NCBI RefSeq assembly: GCF_001458295.1
Contig: NZ_CYUD01000013.1
Location: 1 to 64,000 of the forward strand
Reading direction: 5' to 3'
Source: Ruegeria denitrificans
GTDB taxonomy: Bacteria > Pseudomonadota > Alphaproteobacteria > Rhodobacterales > Rhodobacteraceae
DNA: 64,000 nucleotides
Shown: positions 11,048 to 20,488 of the stretch, one piece after another
Position numbering within the stretch: position 1 is the stretch's first letter
Layout of the letters: each line of letters opens with the position of its first letter
Notes under the pieces: generated by a model
What the model was told of the DNA's origin: nothing
Databases searched by the model: none
The model's input: the letters and a program-made list of their open reading frames with translations, nothing else
Program-made: the position numbers and the translations under genes

Positions 11048-12010
11048 TCAGGAGGTTGACGCTGCGATGAGAACGATCTCGCCCGTCCAATCCGGTTGAA
11101 TTTGTTCGGCTGCCCGCCAGGCGCGCCGGCCAGTGGCACAGCAAAGCGCCAACCGCTTTCCTTTGTTAGGCTCAGTTTTCAAAGAATCCACCGATCCACG
11201 CCGCGCGTTGAGATGGATAGGTTCAGGACTTTCAGAAGGGCTGCGCAACTCGATAATCAGATCATCTGCGGTCAATTGGCTGACGGAAAGAAACGGAAAA
11301 TGTTGTGCCGGTTCTGGCGCGCCGTCGAAGCGAAAGTTTGAACTGCGCAGTGTCCGCGCATCAAGCTGCACCATCTGCCCCAGCGGCGAGGGATCCATAT
11401 CGAGGATCACGCACAGCGTCATTTGCGCCTGCATCGCGCCAATCATACCCACAACGGGGCCTAACACCCCGGCGCTGGCACAGCTCGCGCCACTGTCCGG
11501 AGCATCCGGGAATACCGCACGCAAGGACGGGGCACCACCACAGAACCCACCAACATAACCAGACAACCCCAAAACGGATGCACTGATTAAGGGCTTACGT
11601 TGCACGAAACAGGTATCCGACAGGATGTAACTGGCGGCATAGCTGTCTGCGCAGTCCAGAATGATGTCGGATTCCGCGACAAGTTTGTGGACATTTTTGT
11701 TAGTTAGGGCCTGATTTTCAGCAACCACCGTGATTTCACCATTCATCGCACGACAGCGTTCTGCTGCGGCGCCAGCCTTGGCGCACCCACAATCGGATTC
11801 GGTAAACAACGTCTGCCGGTGCAAGTTCGATATCGCGACCTCATCCGGGTCCATGATGGTCAGGTGCCCGACCCCAGCCCCGGCAAGTAATGGCAAGACC
11901 GGCGCGGCCAGCCCTCCTGCACCAACCACCAGAGCCCTCACACCGGATAGGCGGGCCTGCCCTGCCCTCCCAACCTCTGGCAGAATCATCTGGCGGGCAT
12001 AGCGGCTCAT
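11048..12010 (-). CDS. thiF: ThiF/MoeB-family adenylyltransferase with C-terminal rhodanese-like domain
   Basis: E1-like enzyme of 320 residues that would adenylate the ThiS C-terminus for sulfur loading in thiazole synthesis. The nucleotide-binding loop is VVGAGGLAAPVLPLLAGAG, followed by MDPDEVAISNLHRQTLF, and SCASAGVLGPVVG lies further on. The usual first zinc CxxC of MoeB/ThiF is degenerate (APSLRAVFP). From about residue 240 a rhodanese-like segment carries the putative persulfide loop CCATGRRAW. The frame is open upstream to 12211, but ATG 12010 ([14 protein letters not shown]) overlaps the thiE stop by 4 bp and is the family start. It could also serve molybdopterin synthase (MoeB-like). 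Confidence 0.88.
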   Translation of the reverse strand: MSRYARQMILPEVGRAGQARLSGVRALVVGAGGLAAPVLPLLAGAGVGHLTIMDPDEVAISNLHRQTLFTESDCGCAKAGAAAERCRAMNGEITVVAENQALTNKNVHKLVAESDIILDCADSYAASYILSDTCFVQRKPLISASVLGLSGYVGGFCGGAPSLRAVFPDAPDSGASCASAGVLGPVVGMIGAMQAQMTLCVILDMDPSPLGQMVQLDARTLRSSNFRFDGAPEPAQHFPFLSVSQLTADDLIIELRSPSESPEPIHLNARRGSVDSLKTEPNKGKRLALCCATGRRAWRAAEQIQPDWTGEIVLIAASTS

Positions 12011-12603
12011 CGCGTGACCTCGATCCATTCGCGTACGCGGGTTTCGGGATCCGCGTTCAACGTAATGTCTGTGACGACCGAAATGATGTCGGCCCCCGCC
12101 TGCAGGGCGCTCGGCGCGCGCGCAACACTCATGCCGCCAATCCCGATCAAAGGGATATCCCCAACCCGCGCCTTCCATTCGGTGACGCGAGGCAGACCCT
12201 GCTGTTCCCACTTCATTTTCTTCAGAATCGTCGGATAGACCGGACCCAGAGCCACATAGTCCGGACCCATGGAAAGGACGCGCTCCAGCTCATCATCATC
12301 ATGGGTGGAAACGCCCAGTTTCAGCCCCGCCTTGCGGATGGCATTCAGATCGGCCGCGTCCAGATCCTCTTGCCCGAGATGAATCCATTCGCAACCGGCT
12401 TCAATCGCGTGCTGCCAGAAGTCATTGACCACCAGCACAGCGCCATGAGCCCGGCACAGGTCTCGCGACTGTGCAATCTGATCACGCACAACCGCATCGG
12501 GCTGATCCTTGATCCGCAGTTGCACCAGCTTCACACCAAGGGGCAGCATCCTGCGCAACCAGTCCGCGTGATCAAAGATTGGATAAAATCGGTCTAACAT
12601 CAT
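12007..12603 (-). CDS. thiE: Thiamine-phosphate synthase ThiE
   Basis: TIM-barrel protein of 198 residues that couples HMP-pyrophosphate and thiazole phosphate to thiamine phosphate. Recognisable blocks are [10 protein letters not shown] near the N-terminus (pyrophosphate-binding QLR-K motif), [42 protein letters not shown] and [10 protein letters not shown]. Its ends overlap thiG and thiF by 4 bp each. It is slightly short for the family but contains every active-site block, so I expect it to be functional. Confidence 0.93.
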   Translation of the reverse strand: MMLDRFYPIFDHADWLRRMLPLGVKLVQLRIKDQPDAVVRDQIAQSRDLCRAHGAVLVVNDFWQHAIEAGCEWIHLGQEDLDAADLNAIRKAGLKLGVSTHDDDELERVLSMGPDYVALGPVYPTILKKMKWEQQGLPRVTEWKARVGDIPLIGIGGMSVARAPSALQAGADIISVVTDITLNADPETRVREWIEVTR

Positions 12604-13364
12604 GATAAAAAAGCCTTTCCAATCACCGGAGTGGAAGGCTCGGCCATATCGCGCGCCTCGATCGGGTCGACCAGATCGGCCAATTGCCCGGCCTCAATCG
12701 CCAGCATCATCGCACGAGCCATGGCGGCGGGATCCCCGGCCCGTGCGACAGCGGTGTTGAGCAGAACGGCGTCGTAGCCCAGCTCCATTGCCTGCGCGGC
12801 GTGGCTGGGCAGGCCAATCCCGGCATCCACCACCAGCGGCACGTCGGGGAATTCGGCGCGCATGGCACGCAGGGCATATTCATTGTTCAGCCCCCGTCCT
12901 GACCCGATGGGAGCACCCCATGGCATCAGCACCTCACACCCGGCGGCCAGCAGGCGTTCACCCACGATCAGATCGTCGGTTGTGTAGGGGAACACGTGAA
13001 ACCCGTCCTCGGTCAGAATGCGCGCGGCCTCGACCAATTGGAACACATCGGGTTGCAGGCTGTCAGTGTGGCCGATCAGTTCCAGCTTGATCCATTTGGT
13101 GTCAAACACCTCACGCGCCATATGGGCCGTGGTCACGGCTTCTTTGACAGTGTGGCACCCTGCAGTGTTTGGCAGAATGAGCACGCCCAGCTCGCAGATC
13201 ATCTGCCAGAATGTCTGCCCGGCCCCGGATTCACGTCGCAGGGATACTGTGGCCACGCCCGCGCCACTGTCACGAAACGCCTGTTCCAGAATGGCTGGGC
13301 TGGGATACTGCGCTGTACCCAGCATCAGCGGGTTGGACAATTGGGTGCCGTAAAAGCTTTTCAT
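12600..13364 (-). CDS. thiG: Thiazole synthase ThiG
   Basis: ThiG (254 aa) forms the thiazole phosphate ring from DXP, dehydroglycine and the ThiS thiocarboxylate. The N-terminal [20 protein letters not shown] block, the Schiff-base lysine region [10 protein letters not shown], the [15 protein letters not shown] loop and [19 protein letters not shown] are all present. It lies 2 bp downstream of thiS and overlaps thiE by 4 bp, so the sulfur carrier and synthase are translated together. The glycine-derived imine would come from the neighbouring ThiO. Confidence 0.96.
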   Translation of the reverse strand: MKSFYGTQLSNPLMLGTAQYPSPAILEQAFRDSGAGVATVSLRRESGAGQTFWQMICELGVLILPNTAGCHTVKEAVTTAHMAREVFDTKWIKLELIGHTDSLQPDVFQLVEAARILTEDGFHVFPYTTDDLIVGERLLAAGCEVLMPWGAPIGSGRGLNNEYALRAMRAEFPDVPLVVDAGIGLPSHAAQAMELGYDAVLLNTAVARAGDPAAMARAMMLAIEAGQLADLVDPIEARDMAEPSTPVIGKAFLS

Positions 13365-13366
13365 CC

Positions 13367-13561
13367 TCAGCCCCCCTGCATCGGCGCGACGACCTCAACC
13401 CGGTCGCCGTCAGCCAACTTGTGCGCAATGCGCAGGCCTGCGGGCACAAAACCCTCGTTCACTGCCGTCGCCACCCGCCCCGAGAATCCACATTCAACCA
13501 ACAGGTCCGACAAGATTTCAGCACACACCTCGCGCGGTTCACCATTAAGCACGATCTTCAT
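13367..13561 (-). CDS. thiS: Sulfur carrier protein ThiS
   Basis: Ubiquitin-like protein of 64 residues ([12 protein letters not shown]...) ending in the diagnostic Gly-Gly (APMQGG), which becomes the thiocarboxylate after activation by the ThiF-type enzyme. A longer open frame runs up to 13753, but that part lies inside thiO and has no similarity to anything expected. ATG 13561 gives the standard length and a 17-bp overlap with the thiO end. It is located between thiO and thiG, the usual roseobacter order. Confidence 0.94.
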   Translation of the reverse strand: MKIVLNGEPREVCAEILSDLLVECGFSGRVATAVNEGFVPAGLRIAHKLADGDRVEVVAPMQGG

Positions 13562-14522
13562 CGACCATCTCCGAATGTTTGTTTTCCAGCGCCAGATCAG
13601 CCACGCCCTGCGCCAGCGCCGGGGCCAGCAGATAGCCATGGCGATACAGCCCGTTGGCGTAAATCGAGCGCCCCAGCCGTCGGATACGGGGCAGGTTGTC
13701 CGGGAACGCCGGACGCAGATCAACGCCGATTTCGAGCACCTCAGCCTCACCAAAAGCGGGGTTCAACGCATACGCAGCGCTGAGCAATTCCAGCATGGAT
13801 CGGGCCGTGATGCGGCTGCTGTCCTCGCTTTCGATCATCGTCGCGCCCAACATGTAGACGCCGTCGCCGCGCGGAACGATGTACAGCGGCATCCTTGGGT
13901 GCAGCAGACGCACGGGGCGGGTCAGGGTCACATCCAGACAGCGGATCACCAGCATCTCACCCTTCACACCGCGCAGGTCGTGCAATACCTCACGAGCGTG
14001 CAGACCGCGGCAGTCGATTGCGTTCTCTAATCGGGTTGGAGCCAGCTTACGGTGGAACGTGACCCCCTGATCCAGCAATTGTCGGTGTAGATCACGTAGT
14101 GCCTGACGCGGGTCCAAATGCCCCTCATCCGGAAAGTGCAGGCCTTTGGTAAAGCTGGATAGATCAGGCTCTAAATATGAAATTTCGGCTTGATCGACCT
14201 TAAAATACTTCTCGGTTCGGCGGGCAAACCGGCGCAGATCCGGCAGATCGCGTGGATTGGAAACAACCAATGTTCCTCGTTGTTCCACCCGAGTGCGCTT
14301 ACTCCACCAGTTTAAAGCCGTCTGCCCCAGCCGCAAAACCGGTTCTTCGGCGTTTTCAAACTCACACCACGGGGCCAGCATGCCGCCCGCCCACCAGGAA
14401 CACCCATGCGGACCCGGAGGGCCACCGGGGTCGAACACCTCAACCCTCTCCCCGCGCGACGCAAGCTCGCTGGCCACGGCCAAACCGGCCACACCTGCCC
14501 CTATGACGGACCAGACCGTCAC
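13545..14522 (-). CDS. thiO: Glycine oxidase ThiO (FAD-dependent)
   Basis: DAO-family flavoenzyme of 325 residues that oxidises glycine to the imine used by ThiG, the oxygen-dependent alternative to ThiH. The FAD dinucleotide-binding motif GAGVAGLAVASELASRGERV is at residues 8-27, and the C-terminal block SIYANGLYRHGYLLAPALA matches the ThiO end. Its start overlaps the thiD stop by 4 bp and its end overlaps thiS by 17 bp. The presence of ThiO indicates an aerobic thiazole branch. The assignment is helped by context, because DAO homologues have many substrates. Confidence 0.92.
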   Translation of the reverse strand: MTVWSVIGAGVAGLAVASELASRGERVEVFDPGGPPGPHGCSWWAGGMLAPWCEFENAEEPVLRLGQTALNWWSKRTRVEQRGTLVVSNPRDLPDLRRFARRTEKYFKVDQAEISYLEPDLSSFTKGLHFPDEGHLDPRQALRDLHRQLLDQGVTFHRKLAPTRLENAIDCRGLHAREVLHDLRGVKGEMLVIRCLDVTLTRPVRLLHPRMPLYIVPRGDGVYMLGATMIESEDSSRITARSMLELLSAAYALNPAFGEAEVLEIGVDLRPAFPDNLPRIRRLGRSIYANGLYRHGYLLAPALAQGVADLALENKHSEMVDEDRA

Positions 14523-15322
14523 GCGGACCAGACCCGATGGAAATGATGAACCGGACCGTGCCCCTGCCCGACCATTAGAGTGTCAGCTTGGACAATGGAC
14601 CCTTGCAGATAGTCATGCGCCTGCGCAACCGCGTCGGTCAAACCAAGCCCCTGCGCCAACCCGGCCGCAATAGAAGACGACAGGGTGCAACCGGTGCCAT
14701 GCGTGTTGCGCGTATCGCGTCGGGGAGCGATAAATTCGGCCATAGCACCGGTAGAGTCTATCAACAGGTCGCGGCAAACATCCCCACGCCCATGCCCGCC
14801 TTTCATCAGCACTGACTGCGCCCCCAATTCGCACAGCGCTATTCCCTGTGCGATCATCTGATCGGGGGTTTCCGCATCCGAAACACCCAGCAAACAAGCG
14901 GCCTCGGGCAGGTTCGGCGTCAGTAGGGTCGCGCAGGGTAAAAGAATGTCACGCAGGGTCCGCACCGCATCTTGCGCCAGCAGGGCATCGCCGGATTTGG
15001 CAATCATCACCGGGTCCAGAACCACGGGGCCGTTAAACCCTGCGATGGCCTCGGCAACAGTTTGGATAATGTCAGGCGTCGCAAGCATACCGATCTTGAT
15101 CGCGCCCACGTTCAAATCGGTCAGCACCGCGTCAATCTGGGCGGCAATCACGTTCAGCGGTATCCCATGCACTGCCGTCACGGCCCGCGTGTTCTGCGCT
15201 GTAACCGCTGTGATCACGCTAGCCCCATAGACGCCCAGCGCGGACATCGCCTTGAGATCCGCCTGAATCCCAGCCCCGCCGCCACTGTCCGAGCCCGCAA
15301 TAGTCAGGGCAATATGCGCCAT
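14519..15322 (-). CDS. thiD: Hydroxymethylpyrimidine/phosphomethylpyrimidine kinase ThiD
   Basis: Ribokinase-fold kinase (267 aa) that phosphorylates HMP and HMP-P before coupling by ThiE. Motifs visible are the N-terminal ALTIAGSDSGGGAGIQADLK, VLDPVMIAKSGDALL and the catalytic RNTHGTGCTLSSSIAAGLAQ anion hole. It is the first gene behind the TPP riboswitch and starts 55 nt from the riboswitch 3' edge. No thiC is seen in the window, so the pyrimidine must come from a gene elsewhere or from salvage. Confidence 0.97.
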   Translation of the reverse strand: MAHIALTIAGSDSGGGAGIQADLKAMSALGVYGASVITAVTAQNTRAVTAVHGIPLNVIAAQIDAVLTDLNVGAIKIGMLATPDIIQTVAEAIAGFNGPVVLDPVMIAKSGDALLAQDAVRTLRDILLPCATLLTPNLPEAACLLGVSDAETPDQMIAQGIALCELGAQSVLMKGGHGRGDVCRDLLIDSTGAMAEFIAPRRDTRNTHGTGCTLSSSIAAGLAQGLGLTDAVAQAHDYLQGSIVQADTLMVGQGHGPVHHFHRVWSA

Positions 15323-15376
15323 GTCGTTGCTCCATCTTCTAGGGGCAACGCAGCATGGAAAACGTCTGAGTGATTA

Positions 15377-15468
15377 GACCGTTCCCTACGCCGGCATTGC
15401 CCGGATCAGGTTCGATGGGTTAACGCATTCACGCCTCTCAGCCCTTTGATCAGGGCACCCCAACGGTT
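15377..15468 (-). promoter_or_regulatory. TPP riboswitch (THI element)
   Basis: Read on the minus strand, all conserved pieces of the thiamine pyrophosphate aptamer are present in order: a P1 strand ACCGTT, GGGGTGCCC, GGGCTGAGA, ACCCATCGAACCTGATC, CCGGGCAATGCCGGCG, TAGGGAA and the closing ACGGT. It lies in the leader of thiD and is expected to shut off the whole thiDOSGEF unit, including the trailing pseudogenes, when TPP is high. The identification is very secure. Whether control is by translation or Rho-dependent termination is not clear, since I see no strong intrinsic terminator before thiD. Confidence 0.96.
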
Positions 15469-15547
15469 GGCACGACAATCTCAGGGGCTGCGAGGGGATT
15501 CAAGGGCCAATTTTGGTGCAGTTCATGAACAAACTGGACCTATGAAT

Positions 15548-15579
15548 CGAAAAAGCCGACCCAAGGGGATCGGCTCTTT
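15548..15579 (-). terminator. Intrinsic terminator of dnaKJ
   Basis: On the minus strand AGCCGATCC pairs with GGGTCGGCT (9 pairs, one T-G wobble) over a CCTT loop, followed immediately by TTTTC. It lies 25 nt after the dnaJ stop. Confidence 0.75.
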
Positions 15580-15599
15580 CGCAAATTGGCAACGTGGTA

Positions 15600-16751
15600 T
15601 TAACCCTTCATCCCATCCCAAAAGGATTTGACGGATGAGAAAAAGCTTTTGGATTCCGGGTGATTATCTTCACCCAGATCGTCGAACTCACGCAGCAGTT
15701 CTTTCTGGCGGCTGGTCAGGTTGACCGGCGTTTCCACGGCCAGTTCGATGAACATATCACCCACACCACCGCCACGCAGGGCGGGCATGCCCTTGCCGCG
15801 CAAGCGCATTTGGCGGCCAGACTGGCTGCCTGCCGGAATCTGCACGCGGCCACGGCCACCGTCGATGGTCGGCACTTCGATCGAGCCGCCCAGCGCAGCC
15901 TTGGCCATGCTGACCGGAACGCGGCAGTACAAGTTCACGCTGTCGCGTTCGAACAGCCTGTGATCCGACACTTCGACAAAAATGTACAAATCACCCGGGG
16001 GGCCACCGCGCATGCCGGCCTCACCCTCACCCGCCAGACGGATGCGGGTTCCGGTTTCCACACCGGCAGGGATGTTGACGGACAGCGCGCGTTCTTTTTC
16101 CACGCGGCCTGCGCCACCACAAGCCTTACAGGGGTTCTTGATGATCTGACCCAGCCCCGAACAGGTCGGGCACGAGCGTTCAACAGTAAAGAAACCCTGC
16201 TGCGCCCGCACTTTGCCCATACCCGAACAGGTTGGACAGGTGGTCGGCTCAACGCCGCCTTCCGCGCCCGAACCGTCACAAGCCGAACAGGCCACGGCGG
16301 CGGGCACACTGATGGTTTTCTGCAGACCTGCGAATGCCTCTTCCAGCGTCACACGCAGGTTATAGCGCAGGTCCGATCCGCGCGCGGCGCGACGTCCGCC
16401 ACCGGGACCGCCACGCTGACCGCCCATGAAATCGCCGAACAGATCGTCAAACACGTCCGAGAATGCGCTGGAGAAATCACCCTGACCAAAGCCACCACCA
16501 GGACGGCCACCACCACCCATACCGTTTTCAAAGGCCGCATGGCCAAAACGGTCGTAAGCAGCCTTTTTGTCAGCGTCGCGCAGAACATCATAAGCCTCGT
16601 TGGCCTCTTTGAACTGCGACTCGGCATCCGGGTTGTCTTTGTTGCGATCGGGATGCAATTCCTTGGCCTTCGTACGAAAGCCTTTCTTGATTTCATCCGC
16701 CGATGCGCCCTTGGACACGCCGAGCACATCGTAGTAGTCGCGTTTTGACAT
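15600..16751 (-). CDS. dnaJ: Chaperone protein DnaJ (Hsp40)
   Basis: Classical type I DnaJ (383 aa): a J-domain with HPD in the LHPDRNKDN loop, a Gly/Phe-rich linker ([15 protein letters not shown]), four zinc motifs ([32 protein letters not shown]) and a C-terminal substrate domain. It stimulates DnaK ATP hydrolysis and delivers clients. The open frame begins 7 codons earlier, but ATG 16751 ([12 protein letters not shown]) has AAGGAA 8 nt upstream. It is the second gene after dnaK with a 74-nt gap that holds a strong hairpin. Confidence 0.98.
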   Translation of the reverse strand: MSKRDYYDVLGVSKGASADEIKKGFRTKAKELHPDRNKDNPDAESQFKEANEAYDVLRDADKKAAYDRFGHAAFENGMGGGGRPGGGFGQGDFSSAFSDVFDDLFGDFMGGQRGGPGGGRRAARGSDLRYNLRVTLEEAFAGLQKTISVPAAVACSACDGSGAEGGVEPTTCPTCSGMGKVRAQQGFFTVERSCPTCSGLGQIIKNPCKACGGAGRVEKERALSVNIPAGVETGTRIRLAGEGEAGMRGGPPGDLYIFVEVSDHRLFERDSVNLYCRVPVSMAKAALGGSIEVPTIDGGRGRVQIPAGSQSGRQMRLRGKGMPALRGGGVGDMFIELAVETPVNLTSRQKELLREFDDLGEDNHPESKSFFSSVKSFWDGMKG

Positions 16752-16778
16752 CAGTGTTTCCTTCTGCCTCAACGTAAT

Positions 16779-16807
16779 CGGGCCGGCCCGGCAACCGGAC
16801 CGGCCCG
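16779..16807 (-). promoter_or_regulatory. GC-rich hairpin between dnaK and dnaJ
   Basis: Thirteen-position stem CGGGCCGG-C-CCGG / CCGG-A-CCGGCCCG with a single mismatch and a 3-nt CAA loop. There is no T-run on either side. It lies in the dnaK-dnaJ gap just upstream of the dnaJ ribosome-binding site, so it may attenuate or process the transcript and set dnaK above dnaJ, or protect the dnaK mRNA end. Confidence 0.65.
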
Positions 16808-16825
16808 CATTGGCCCGGTTACCCG

Positions 16826-18733
16826 TTAGTTACGCTTGTCGTTGTCCAGATCTTCGAACTCGGCGTCGACAATGTCATCCTCACCCGGAGCAGCATCTGC
16901 TGCCGCAGGTTCATCATCACCTTCGTCGGCTTGCGCCTTGTAGATGGCTTCACCCAGCTTCATGGCGGCTTCGGTAACGTTCTGGATGCCCGACTTGATC
17001 TTGTCGGCATTTTCGGTTTCCAGCTCGTCCTTCAGCGCGGCAATTGCCAGCTCGATGGCTTCGATGGTGGTCGGATCGACCTTGTCGGCATGCTCTTCCA
17101 TCGACTTTTCGGTCGAGTGGATGAGGCTTTCCGCCTGGTTCTTGGCGTCGACCAGTTCGCGGCGTTCCTTGTCGGCTTCCGCGTTCTCTTCAGCGTCCTT
17201 GACCATCTTGTCGATGTCCTCGTCGGACAGACCGCCCGAGGCCTGGATGGTGATCTTCTGCTCTTTGCCGGTGCCCTTGTCTTTGGCCGAAACCGAGACA
17301 ATGCCGTTGGCGTCGATGTCAAAAGTCACCTCGATCTGAGGCATGCCGCGCGGTGCGGGCGGGATATCTTCGAGGTTGAACTGACCCAGGATCTTGTTGT
17401 CCGCGGCCATTTCACGCTCACCCTGGAACACACGGATGGTTACGGCGTTCTGGTTGTCTTCGGCGGTCGAGAAGACCTGAGACTTTTTGGTCGGGATCGT
17501 GGTGTTGCGGTCGATCAGACGGGTGAACACCCCACCCAGCGTCTCAATCCCCAGCGAAAGCGGCGTCACGTCCAGCAGAACCACGTCTTTAACGTCGCCC
17601 TGCAGAACACCGGCCTGAATGGCGGCGCCCATGGCAACCACTTCGTCCGGGTTCACACCCTTGTGCGGCTCTTTACCGAAGAACTTGGTGACCTCTTCGA
17701 TCACTTTCGGCATCCGGGTCATACCACCGACCAGAACAACCTCGTCAATGTCGCCAGCCGACAGACCTGCGTCTTTCAGCGCGGCCTGACAGGGCTTCAT
17801 CGACTTTTTGATAAGGTCCGAAACCAGCGATTCCAGCTTGGCACGGGTCAGTTTCATGACCATGTGCAGCGGCTGACCGTTCGACCCCATCGAGATGAAC
17901 GGCTGGTTGATTTCGGTCTGCGAAGTCGAGGACAGTTCGATCTTGGCTTTTTCAGCAGCTTCTTTCAGACGCTGCAGGGCCATCTTGTCGGCAGACAGAT
18001 CGACACCGTGTTCCTTTTTGAACTCGTCCGCCAGGTAGTTGACGATGCGCATGTCAAAGTCTTCACCACCTAGGAAGGTGTCACCATTGGTCGACTTGAC
18101 CTCGAACAGGCCATCGTCGATTTCCAGAATGGTCACGTCGAAGGTACCGCCACCAAGGTCATAAACCGCGATGGTTTGAGTTTCTTCCTTGTCCAGACCA
18201 TAAGCCAGAGCAGCCGCTGTCGGTTCGTTGATGATCCGCAGCACTTCCAGACCGGCGATTTTACCGGCGTCTTTGGTGGCCTGACGCTGAGCATCGTTGA
18301 AGTATGCCGGAACGGTGATGACCGCCTGCGTGACTTCCTCACCCAGATAGCTCTCGGCAGTTTCCTTCATCTTACCCAGAGTGAAGGCCGAGATCTGGCT
18401 TGGGGAATACTTATCGCCACGGGCTTCGACCCACGCGTCACCGTTGCCGCCATCGACGATGGCATACGGCACCATTTTCTTATCTTTTTCGACTTCTGCA
18501 TCATCCACACGACGACCGATCAGACGCTTGACGCCAAAGATCGTGTTGTCGGGGTTGGTGACCGCCTGACGTTTTGCAGGCTGACCGACCAGTCGCTCAT
18601 CTTCGGTGAAGGCGACGATCGAGGGCGTGGTCCGCGCCCCTTCGGCGTTTTCGATGACCTTCGGCTGCGAGCCGTCCATGATGGCCACACACGAGTTGGT
18701 GGTTCCGAGGTCAATCCCGATTACTTTTCCCAT
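16826..18733 (-). CDS. dnaK: Chaperone protein DnaK (Hsp70)
   Basis: Full-length DnaK (635 aa). The start [20 protein letters not shown] is the phosphate-1 loop, followed by [38 protein letters not shown] and [20 protein letters not shown]. The interdomain linker [19 protein letters not shown] leads to the substrate-binding domain, and the C-terminus ends in an acidic [16 protein letters not shown] tail. It works with DnaJ and GrpE, and grpE is in this window at 50.9 kb. A promoter-like CTTG/CTTATATACG pair lies about 110 nt upstream. Confidence 0.99.
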   Translation of the reverse strand: MGKVIGIDLGTTNSCVAIMDGSQPKVIENAEGARTTPSIVAFTEDERLVGQPAKRQAVTNPDNTIFGVKRLIGRRVDDAEVEKDKKMVPYAIVDGGNGDAWVEARGDKYSPSQISAFTLGKMKETAESYLGEEVTQAVITVPAYFNDAQRQATKDAGKIAGLEVLRIINEPTAAALAYGLDKEETQTIAVYDLGGGTFDVTILEIDDGLFEVKSTNGDTFLGGEDFDMRIVNYLADEFKKEHGVDLSADKMALQRLKEAAEKAKIELSSTSQTEINQPFISMGSNGQPLHMVMKLTRAKLESLVSDLIKKSMKPCQAALKDAGLSAGDIDEVVLVGGMTRMPKVIEEVTKFFGKEPHKGVNPDEVVAMGAAIQAGVLQGDVKDVVLLDVTPLSLGIETLGGVFTRLIDRNTTIPTKKSQVFSTAEDNQNAVTIRVFQGEREMAADNKILGQFNLEDIPPAPRGMPQIEVTFDIDANGIVSVSAKDKGTGKEQKITIQASGGLSDEDIDKMVKDAEENAEADKERRELVDAKNQAESLIHSTEKSMEEHADKVDPTTIEAIELAIAALKDELETENADKIKSGIQNVTEAAMKLGEAIYKAQADEGDDEPAAADAAPGEDDIVDAEFEDLDNDKRN

Positions 18734-18840
18734 ATGTTCAATCCCTTTCTCTTCAAGGCGATGTCCCGAGGTCCGAACCCGTTATGGCACCCGGCCCCGA
18801 TCTGATATGCGCAACAGCCCTACACCATCGCGCGTCCCGG

Positions 18841-18872
18841 CGTATATAAGGGCGGGATCAGAGGCCTGCAAG
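18841..18872 (-). promoter_or_regulatory. Candidate dnaK promoter
   Basis: On the minus strand CTTG (18869-18872) is followed after 18 nt by CTTATATACG (18841-18850), about 110 nt before the dnaK ATG. This resembles alphaproteobacterial promoters with a CTTG -35 and a CTATAT-like -10. A heat-shock sigma (RpoH) reading is possible but not proved. No CIRCE inverted repeat is present here. Confidence 0.45.
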
Positions 18873-18945
18873 CGTTGTAAAACGCAGGTTTTCGGGAATC
18901 TGTGGCCTTTTTGGCAAGGTTTTGGCAAGGATCGGGGAATCTTGG

Positions 18946-19548
18946 ATGGCGCGGCTGCTTTTGCGCGGTTTTGATATCAGAAAAGCCTGGCTGGATGGGA
19001 CCGCTCAGGCGCAGCTGATCGACAGCCTGCGACCGATTCTGAAATCGGCCCCCTTGTTCCGGCCAGTAACGCCATCCGGCAAAGAAATGTCGGTGCGTAT
19101 GACGTCGGCTGGGGCATTGGGCTGGGTCACCGACAAGACGGGTTACAGATATCAGGCACAGCATCCTAAAGGCATGGACTGGCCTGCGATTCCGGATCAG
19201 ATCCTTGATATCTGGCGCGACCTTGCCAGCCCGGACCGCGACCCCGATTGCTGTTTGATCAACTATTATGGTGAAGGGACCCGGATGGGGCTGCATCAGG
19301 ACAAAGACGAGGCCGATTTTTCCTGGCCGGTCCTGTCAATCTCGTTGGGGGATGATGCCTTGTTCCGCATCGGCAACCAGACAAGGGGCGGCAAGACCGA
19401 ATCCATCTGGTTGAACTCGGGTGATGTGGTAATCATGGGCGGGCCCGCCCGGTTGACCTATCACGGCATCGACCGCGTCCGTTTCGGGTCTTCGAAACTT
19501 TTACCCAAAGGCGGCCGGATCAACCTGACACTACGCGTGGCTCGTTAA
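18946..19548 (+). CDS. alkB: Alpha-ketoglutarate-dependent dioxygenase AlkB
   Basis: AlkB of 200 residues, a Fe(II)/2-oxoglutarate enzyme that removes methyl groups from 1-meA and 3-meC in DNA or RNA. Iron ligands are H117 and D119 in LHQDKDEADF and H173 in YHGIDRV. The 2-oxoglutarate-binding arginines are R191 and R197 in GGRINLTLR, and NYYGEGTRMG precedes the first ligand. The frame can start at a TTG at 18922, but ATG 18946 preceded by ATCGGGGAA is better. It is divergent from dnaK and overlaps the convergent permease gene by 4 bp. Confidence 0.93.
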   Translation: MARLLLRGFDIRKAWLDGTAQAQLIDSLRPILKSAPLFRPVTPSGKEMSVRMTSAGALGWVTDKTGYRYQAQHPKGMDWPAIPDQILDIWRDLASPDRDPDCCLINYYGEGTRMGLHQDKDEADFSWPVLSISLGDDALFRIGNQTRGGKTESIWLNSGDVVIMGGPARLTYHGIDRVRFGSSKLLPKGGRINLTLRVAR

Positions 19549-20366
19549 CGCCGTGCGTCCCAACTTTGGGATACATGCTGACGGGAAAAGAAAATCCCCA
19601 ACAGGCCAATCAGCAACAAGACCAACCCCACCCAAAGCGCATATTCCCAGTTTGTATTGCGTGGGAAATAGTTGCGGAAAAGAAATCCACGGCACTGGTC
19701 GATGATGTGAAACAGGGGGTTCCAAGCAAACATCGCCAGTGTGGCGCCGCCCAGCGCATTTGCAACGAACATTTTCCCCGAAAATATCATGTTCAGCCGT
19801 CGATAAATATTGGTCAGCATCGTGACGATAGTGGGAAACCATGGTTTCAAAGCCATGAACACAACGCCGATGGCGCAACCGACAAACCAACTTAGGATCA
19901 CCATGGCAAAGGCACCACCCGGTTCCTGAATTTCAATCGGTCCGATCGCCACGCTGTAGAGGAACAGGATCACAATGACTGTCACAATCTGCGTGTAAAG
20001 TGCCCCAAAGGCGGTTGCCAACAAAACGACCATCATATTCATCGGTGAATGCAGCATCATCGGGTTATTGCCGGTGCTGACCCCCGCCACCGCACTAACG
20101 GATTTGACATGGGTGATAAAAAGAAACACCCCTGACAGCAAAAACAGAATCAATTCGCCCCGGATCCTGGCGATGCGCGGGCCAAGGAAAGACATGATCG
20201 TGTAAAACACTGCGACAAGGGCCAGCACCTGCAGGATATTGACGATTATAGCCACAACCGCGTTGTGATGCTGGGACCTGACGCTGCGCACGACCGCGTG
20301 GAATATCAATTCGGCCGTTGTGAACGCGCCGCCCAGTAAGGACTGGTTTCGCTTGTAATAATACAC
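19545..20366 (-). CDS. ABC-2 type polysaccharide export permease (KpsM/Wzm-like)
   Basis: Integral membrane protein of 273 residues with about six hydrophobic segments, among them VVAIIVNILQVLALVAVFYT, LILFLLSGVFLFI, MVVLLATAFGAL, FAMVILSWFVGCAIGVVF and WVGLVLLLIGLLGIFFSRQ. The layout, and the NPLFHIIDQCRGFLFRNYFP block before the last helix, match capsule/O-antigen exporter permeases. The partner ATPase (KpsT/Wzt) is not adjacent, so it must be encoded elsewhere. The gene is divergent from cysQ and borders the glycan gene cluster on the plus strand, suggesting that it exports the polymer built there. Confidence 0.83.
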   Translation of the reverse strand: MYYYKRNQSLLGGAFTTAELIFHAVVRSVRSQHHNAVVAIIVNILQVLALVAVFYTIMSFLGPRIARIRGELILFLLSGVFLFITHVKSVSAVAGVSTGNNPMMLHSPMNMMVVLLATAFGALYTQIVTVIVILFLYSVAIGPIEIQEPGGAFAMVILSWFVGCAIGVVFMALKPWFPTIVTMLTNIYRRLNMIFSGKMFVANALGGATLAMFAWNPLFHIIDQCRGFLFRNYFPRNTNWEYALWVGLVLLLIGLLGIFFSRQHVSQSWDARR

Positions 20367-20488
20367 CCGAAGCGTCTTTCCCGTTATTTCGCCTGCAATC
20401 TGCCACGAAATTCTTGCCGTTCCGTAACCAGCACATCATAAGGCCGTCAGGTTATTCGATCAACAATTCACAGGAACGGAGCATTTTT

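Noticed and set aside
13562..13753. Longer ThiS reading frame
   Set aside because: The extra part overlaps thiO in another frame. The 64-residue form starting MKIVLNG has the correct length for ThiS.
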